DNA from: Antedon mediterranea
Lineage: Eukaryota; Echinodermata; Crinoidea; Comatulida; Antedonidae
Assembly (NCBI RefSeq): GCF_964355755.1
Contig: NC_092672.1
Location: forward strand, 35,832,501-35,896,500
Direction: 5' to 3'
Length of the DNA stretch: 64,000 bases
The translations under genes and the position numbers were made by a program. How positions within the stretch are numbered: the stretch's first letter is position 1; each line of letters opens with the position of its first letter. The notes under the pieces are model-generated. The model made no database searches and was not told the origin of the DNA. It saw nothing but the letters and a program-made list of their open reading frames with translations. Positions 62,201 to 64,000 of the stretch are shown one piece after another.

Positions 62201-63450
62201 ATAGAGGGCAGTACGTACTTATCACTTTGGACCGAACTTTCTAAAGGTTGAGTCTATGTAATTAATTTTGTAAAATATTTTTTTTAAACAAAAACTTTAA
62301 CATTTTGTATGGTTTGGTTATGATACAAATGTTCTAAAGCTTTATATTAAATATTTTAATCAATTTTATTACAGTTCAGCGATTTTGGTGGTGATCACGT
62401 TAGTAACGTTTAGTTTAGTTTTAAAACTTTAGTTTAGTAATTAAATCTTAATTTCTTTAATTTTTTGTAAGGTTTGTAAAGAAGACAATGGTTACAAAAA
62501 CATGTGATTATTGCCACGAAAAAATCATCATTTCTGGAGTTAAATGCAAAGATTGCAAGTAAGTTGTTATACGTTCATTGTAACATCCCAGTCTACTGCC
62601 GACGTGATCTGTGTAAAACCAAGGCAATCTGACAACAGGACACTGAGCTCACCTCAACAATATAAGAACTCGTTCTTTGATCTTATGTCTGGCTGCGACA
62701 AATACCAACAGTACTGGACTATGTGCATATTCTCCACGGTGTCTGTTAAGGTGTGTGGGACTGATGGTGTCGCAGCCACAGACAACCCCTTTGATCCTTG
62801 CCAAGATAGGAACTTGTAACAGTCATTTGATCTTATGTCTGGCTGCAACAAATACCAACAGTACTGGACTATGTGCATATTCTCCACGGTGTCTGTTAAG
62901 GTGTGTGGGACTGATGGTGTCGCAGCCACAGACAACCCCTTTGATCCTTGCCAAGATAGGAACTCGTAACAGTCCTTTGATCTTAAGTCTGGCTGTGACA
63001 AATACCAACAGTACTGGACTATGTGCATATTCTCCGCAGCGTGCGGTGTCTGTTAAGGTACGTGGAACTGATCTTATCGCTGCCACAGATAAACCCACTG
63101 ATCTCTGGAGCTCAGCATCCTGTTAGATTGCCATGGTAAAACATACCATTTGCAGTATTTCAATTATTTTACTTTTATCAGGGAATTTTCTTATATTGGT
63201 TTTATCCAGGTAAGCGGCATTCATAGACTACTGACATACCTGGTTTGTGTACTGTTTACAATGGAGATTTTATTGGTTTGATTGATAAAAAAAGTCTAAT
63301 GATTGGTTATTAAGGAAGTAATTATGATGTTTCTTTTGTTCTTTTCAAGATATACATGTCACACACGATGTGAGCCATCGGCAGAACTCTTGCCATCCTG
63401 CGGCCTTCCTAGAAAATACGAAGAAATATTCAAAGAATCCATAACGCAAG
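29041..63450 (+). CDS. KSR: KSR (kinase suppressor of Ras), first 8 coding exons; gene continues beyond window
   Basis: KSR is a RAF-related pseudokinase scaffold that brings RAF, MEK and ERK together at the membrane downstream of Ras. Exons: 29041-29220, 40142-40282, 47976-48123, 48548-48875, 49770-49927, 50604-50667, 62472-62558, 63350-63450, giving about 402 codons so far. Residues 1-156 form the CA1 region (coiled coil and SAM-like fold that binds BRAF): TPQEIRTAENKL and WMCVVNIRKDVLQ align with vertebrate KSR2 (TQKEIRTLESKL, WFRIVDVRKEVLE). Residues 157-320 are Ser/Thr/Pro-rich with TPPPTDYHPKK and KGTPPPNKK, like the KSR CA2 region. Residues 339-386 form the C1 zinc finger (H339, C351, C354, C365, C368, H373, C376, C386). 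The pseudokinase domain lies to the right. Intron 1 is 10.9 kb and intron 6 is 11.8 kb. Confidence 0.92.
29743..29956. mobile_element. Harbinger-like MITE, family C, with TAA duplication
   Basis: AGCGTCTTTCACACCTGTTC and the inverse AGGTGTGAAAGAGGCT at the right end, flanked by TAA (29740-29742, 29957-29959). Body GC content is higher than the surroundings. Confidence 0.8.
30811..30890. mobile_element. Truncated MITE family A (left half)
   Basis: AAAGCTTTGTCTATACTATT followed by GTGTGATGTGCCCAACTATG. It stops after GATATGACATCATCATCAT, so the right arm is missing. Confidence 0.7.
31517..35497. repeat. 4-kb minisatellite of 29/30-bp units
   Basis: Roughly 135 head-to-tail units (TTGGCACCTACTCTACCC, then an optional extra C, then ACTGTAACT and TG or AG). 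Units differ almost only at two places: CCC (29 bp) versus CCCC (30 bp), and CTTGTTGG versus CTAGTTGG. The left edge is uniform CCCC. Around 32101-32460 a 4,3,3,3,3,3 pattern repeats every 6 units. Around 33276-33512 and 33513-33749 nearly the same 8-unit, 237-bp pattern recurs. A CTAG pair at 34781/34810 recurs at 35220/35249, 439 bp on. Reading frames over it are artefacts of the repeat. Confidence 0.97.
35710..36260. repeat. Tandem array of 83/84-bp units
   Basis: Six full units and a partial one, marked by GAGCCAGAGACATTTTAGGC at 35730, 35814, 35898, 35981, 36064 and 36147, and a degenerate one at 36234. The first units are 84 bp and later ones 83 bp. It lies just 210 bp after the minisatellite. 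Confidence 0.92.
36380..36520 (-). repeat. Dispersed repeat copy (inverted)
   Basis: CTGGATCAACCAACATGG, GGGGAGAACATAACTTGAAA and CTAAGACAGTGGTATTGTC match the copy at 37820-37940 and, inverted, the family at 6985-7235. Confidence 0.55.
37820..37940 (-). repeat. Dispersed repeat copy (inverted)
   Basis: GCTTACCTGGATAAACCAAC, GAGGAGAACATAACAAAAAG and CAAGACAGTGGTATCGTCC; same family as 36380-36520. Confidence 0.55.
38427..38590. mobile_element. MITE family A copy
   Basis: AAGCTCTTTCTCACTATCAA to TAGTGTAGACAGAGCTTA with a two-unit ATATGGTAGTGA interior. Confidence 0.75.
40142..40282 (+). CDS. KSR: KSR exon 2
   Basis: Phase 0 at both ends. Encodes NKLIMMFGKQLAIVKSGRDL through ITDWMCVVNIRKDVLQ, in the KSR CA1 region. 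The acceptor is TTTTTTTAATTTCAG. Confidence 0.92.
41885..42040 (+). repeat. Dispersed repeat copy
   Basis: AGGCTATTGTCGGTTTATCA followed by AGGTAAGCTAGCAC matches the 6985-7235 family. Confidence 0.5.
44090..44745. repeat. Degenerate tandem repeat, CACCCCTATTCAGG type
   Basis: More than 25 imperfect units of GGAGACACCCCTATTCAGG and GGACATCCCTATTTAGGAG with an occasional AAGTGCCCTATGAAGATGA. Larger repeats of roughly 130 bp are visible. Diverged fragments occur near 24345-24410 and 50818-50910. Confidence 0.85.
45943..46103. mobile_element. MITE family A copy
   Basis: TGCTCTGTCTACATCAAACT to TAGTGTAGACAGAGCTTA, with two CACCATATTT/CACTACCATATTT units. Confidence 0.75.
47495..47668. mobile_element. 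Harbinger-like palindromic MITE, family B, with TAA duplication
   Basis: AGCTTGGTTCCCACTAGAAC and the inverse CTAGTGGGAACCACGCT, flanked by TAA (47492-47494, 47669-47671). The arms pair through ACGCAACGCAAG and TGACCAAT blocks. Relatives lie at 48208-48268 and 51866-52018. Confidence 0.82.
47976..48123 (+). CDS. KSR: KSR exon 3
   Basis: Encodes KLCQPYGTLKGLLDIQDSEM through AIKNLKKAYK, the end of CA1. The acceptor is TATTCTTTAAAG; the donor is G|GTAAGA, phase 1. Confidence 0.92.
48208..48268. mobile_element. MITE family B fragment
   Basis: AAGCTTGGTTTCCACTAGAA then AATGCGTTGTATTGCG and ATCACAAGTGG; left arm only. It lies in KSR intron 3. Confidence 0.6.
48548..48875 (+). CDS. KSR: KSR exon 4
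   Basis: Residues 157-265, Ser/Thr/Pro-rich (RPSVSSSSSDII, PLTPPPTDYHPKK, KGTPPPNKK). It probably holds regulatory phosphosites, as in KSR CA2. Donor AG|GTAAGA. Confidence 0.9.
49518..49642. mobile_element. MITE family A with TAA duplication
   Basis: AGCTCTGTCTACACTATCAA to TTGATAGTGTAGACAGAGCT, flanked by TAA (49515-49517, 49643-49645). One of the shortest full copies, and nearly a perfect hairpin. It lies in KSR intron 4. Confidence 0.85.
49770..49927 (+). CDS. KSR: KSR exon 5
   Basis: Encodes SRTQRVRSEIVSPGSSCEAI through SPGRQSDVAKS, Ser-rich. Acceptor GTTTTACAG, donor A|GTAAGC. Confidence 0.88.
50604..50667 (+). CDS. KSR: KSR exon 6
   Basis: Short exon encoding NSLTVPRTRRINCNMAHSIK plus H. 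It aligns with vertebrate KSR2 VPRWSPQIPRRDLGNSIKHR and supplies the first zinc-binding His of the C1 domain. Confidence 0.9.
51161..51293. mobile_element. MITE family A copy
   Basis: AGCATTGTCTACACTATCAG to TAGTGTAGACAGAGCCTA. Confidence 0.75.
51681..51861. mobile_element. MITE family A copy with family-B-like left end
   Basis: AAAGCTTGGTTCACACTATC at the left (AGCTTGGTT as in family B) and TAGTGTAGACAGCTGTTTA at the right. The GATATCCATATATGGACATGAT unit is duplicated. It abuts a family B copy. Confidence 0.7.
51866..52018. mobile_element. MITE family B copy
   Basis: GTTTGGTTCCCACTAGCAAT to CCTAGTGGAAACAAAGCTTG, with the paired ACCAATCACAAGTGA and TTGTCATTGGTCAA blocks. Confidence 0.75.
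52540..53640. repeat. Tandem array of 92/96-bp units
   Basis: About eight close copies (52624-53335) of a unit with GAATGAGTAGCTTAGGTAGT and AATGTCATATTTAGAAAAG. The first units are 96 bp (GACATGGTCAATAG) and later ones 92 bp (GACATGATAG). Two or three diverged copies lie on each side. 96 bp is a multiple of 3, which explains open frames over the first units. Confidence 0.9.
53868..54029. mobile_element. Long palindromic element (162 bp)
   Basis: Arms of about 75 bp (ACAAATAATGAATGTTT inward to GGTTATATCAAC) pair almost perfectly around a GAGGCAAAGCCGA loop. Differences between arms are few, so it would fold into a very stable hairpin. Confidence 0.8.
54031..54757. mobile_element. Possible DNA element with about 34-bp inverted ends
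   Basis: TATATAACATCTAAATAAAT at the left and the near-exact complement at 54723-54757 (CTAAATAAATTC core) enclose about 730 bp. No coding sequence or target duplication was recognised. It abuts the 162-bp hairpin, so the two may be one composite insertion. Confidence 0.5.
54810..55085. repeat. CTAGTTAACTAG-rich degenerate repeat
   Basis: Dozens of overlapping ACTAGTTAA/TAGTCAACTAGTT words built from self-complementary tetramers. It is likely a slipped simple-sequence array. Confidence 0.7.
55229..58617 (+). mobile_element. Helentron/Helitron2-like non-autonomous array: one head, three tails
   Basis: The head TTAGTTATCCGCA (55229-55241) is the exact inverse complement of TGCGGATAACTAA near each tail. 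Three tails occur: GCGGATAACTAACT, a hairpin AACTCGTCA-AAG-TGACGAGTT, then CTAG or CTAT, ending near 56143, 57437 and 58617. An inverted repeat placed inside the 3' hairpin is the asymmetric terminal arrangement described for Helentrons (Helitron2). Between tails lie three diverged copies of a body of up to about 1.2 kb (GTATCTCAAAAAC start, then TTTTTCCAGCCTTTTCTAG, then GCACTAACAACATATCATAT). Copy 1 lacks the middle and copy 2 lacks part of the front. A second weaker head-like segment (GGTTATCCGCAAC) is at 55302. No Rep/helicase coding was seen. Confidence 0.72.
59192..59378. mobile_element. MITE, family D
   Basis: AAGGTCAATTCACACAGTCG then AGCGGTAA, and the inverse TTACCGCTCGTCTGTGTG then TATGGGCCTTT. 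A second hairpin CTGAGCG..CGCTCAG lies inside. No clear target duplication. Confidence 0.7.
59982..60143. repeat. 81-bp tandem duplication
   Basis: Two copies of GGAGGTATTCCATCGCGCGG through GGCTGGTGTCCTAGTGAT, differing at about three positions. A degenerate third start (GGAGCTACTACATCGCGC) follows. Confidence 0.9.
60996..61070. repeat. 15-bp tandem repeat, five units
   Basis: AATTTGACCAGTATG repeated five times, the last unit ending in GTTAT. Confidence 0.95.
61555..61730. mobile_element. MITE family A copy with three internal units
   Basis: AGCTCTGTCTACACTATCAA to TAGTGTAGACATGGC, flanked by TTA on both sides (61552-61554, 61731-61733). The CTACCATATTTG unit occurs three times. Confidence 0.75.
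61953..62042. mobile_element. Shortened MITE family A copy
   Basis: TTAAATTTTATGTGACAAAA, GGGCACATCACACTTTTGTC and TAGTGTAGACAGAGCTTTA. The left terminal segment is lost. Confidence 0.68.
62472..62558 (+). CDS. KSR: KSR exon 7 (C1 zinc finger, first half)
   Basis: Encodes FVKKTMVTKTCDYCHEKIII and SGVKCKDC. Acceptor TTTTTTGTAAG, donor AA|GTAAGT. It provides Cys 351, 354, 365 and 368. Confidence 0.9.
62676..63100. repeat. Three tandem 150-bp units inside a KSR intron
   Basis: TTTGATCTTATGTCTGGCTG recurs at 62676, 62826 and 62976. Units are about 95 per cent alike by eye. Because 150 is a multiple of 3, long open frames exist on both strands (plus 62677-63126, minus 62654-63028). No known protein is recognised in either. 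A partial fourth block precedes the array. Confidence 0.9.
63195..63235 (+). repeat. Dispersed repeat fragment
   Basis: TTGGTTTTATCCAGGTAAGC matches the core of the 6985-7235 family. Confidence 0.45.
63350..63450 (+). CDS. KSR: KSR exon 8 (C1 zinc finger, second half)
   Basis: Encodes YTCHTRCEPSAELLPSCGLP then RKYEEIFKESITQ. His 373, Cys 376 and Cys 386 complete the C1 domain. Donor G|GTAAAA, phase 1; the gene continues past the window. Confidence 0.9.
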
Positions 63451-64000
63451 GTAAAAATATGCACTGTATTTCGAAGTGTGTTTATAGTTTAAAGGCTTTC
63501 CATTCTACAATTAAGACCAGTATTAAATTTGTTTGCATTGCGCCAAATGGTTTTGCATTGCTTTTACGAACAAACCAAATTTTAAAATCGATTGAAAGGC
63601 CTTGCATTGCAGATAACAGATAATATTGTGTTTAATAAGTTAGATAATAATCTTGCATTGTATTATTTAATTGACAAAATAAACTGAATGGCTAAATAGA
63701 CTGCATTTTACACTTTTATTTTATAGATAACATTTAATTATCTAGGAAACTTTGCTTTTGCAATAAATGTAGTTGTTAGACTAAATGTGTGTGGTTGTGG
63801 GTATTACTAATTGGTAGGTTTTTTTTCATGGTAGTGCATCTTTGTTTAGCTTCTTTTTTTATAAATAAAAATGGATTTAATTGGGTTTTTATATTCAAAG
63901 TAATTTATATATTATTTATCCATCCTGAAATTGGCGAATTACTTGCCCTTGCTGTTGGTTGCATATAAATACAAACAAATAATTTATGTCAATATATAAT
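63451..64000 (+). other. Start of KSR intron 8
   Basis: AT-rich intron sequence with repeated TTGCATTG words (63530-63660) and a SINE tail fragment near the end. No exon seen. Confidence 0.6.
63915..63985 (+). mobile_element. 3' fragment of SINE family B
   Basis: ATCCATCCTGAAATTGGCGA then ATTACTTGCCC and GTTGGTTGCATATAAA match the tail of the copies at 4094-4320 and 23424-23650. The head is absent (5' truncated). Confidence 0.65.

Larger units (their letters stand above)
50668..62471 (+). other. KSR intron 6 (11.8 kb)
   Basis: Made largely of repeats: MITEs, the 92/96-bp array, a long hairpin, the Helentron-like array and small tandem repeats listed separately. Stretches 58630-59190 and 62043-62380 hold nothing recognisable beyond an A15 run near 58988. 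Confidence 0.75.

Noticed and set aside
62654-63126. Open frames over the 150-bp repeats as a real gene
   Set aside because: Both strands are open only because the unit length is a multiple of three; no start context, splice evidence or homology.

Overview
This is a eukaryotic, AT-rich window with long introns and many repeats. It carries parts or all of four conserved animal genes, which I recognised by conceptual splicing: every junction used is GT-AG and phase-consistent. The mix of genes, the TAGGCC-rich intron DNA, the dense miniature inverted-repeat elements (MITEs) and a foldback element like the sea urchin TU family suggest a marine invertebrate deuterostome, most likely an echinoderm or relative. 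The species call is inference.

Layout. (1) 1-647, minus strand: an internal exon of a cytospin (SPECC1/SPECC1L) gene that runs off the left edge. A candidate 9-base first coding exon lies at 5512-5520. (2) 11377-17813, plus strand: a complete four-exon PPM1D (Wip1) PP2C phosphatase, 646 aa. Its introns hold several cut-and-paste DNA elements. (3) 17814-21775: a tail-to-tail intergenic stretch with a tRNA-derived SINE and a perfect 58-bp palindrome. (4) 21776-28744, minus strand: a complete ten-exon RFC5 gene, 330 aa. Its second intron contains a 2.6-kb foldback transposon. (5) 28745-29040: a 296-bp bidirectional promoter with E2F, CRE and E-box motifs. (6) 29041 to beyond 64000, plus strand: the first eight coding exons of a KSR (kinase suppressor of Ras) gene. 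They cover the CA1 region, the Ser/Pro-rich region and the C1 zinc finger. The kinase domain lies outside the window. KSR introns hold a 4-kb 29/30-bp minisatellite, other tandem arrays, many MITEs and a Helentron-like array.

The genes are housekeeping and signalling genes and do not form one pathway: RFC5 loads PCNA at replication forks, PPM1D switches off DNA-damage signalling, KSR scaffolds RAF-MEK, and cytospin links actin and microtubules. The head-to-head RFC5-KSR pair matches the human KSR2-RFC5 neighbourhood as I remember it.

The most unusual content is in the mobile DNA: a foldback element with tandem-repeat arms, four insertions with CAGG termini and exact 6-bp target duplications, Harbinger-like MITE families with TWA duplications, and a Helentron-like array with one head and three tails. 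I found no prokaryotic-type system, CRISPR array or rRNA gene.
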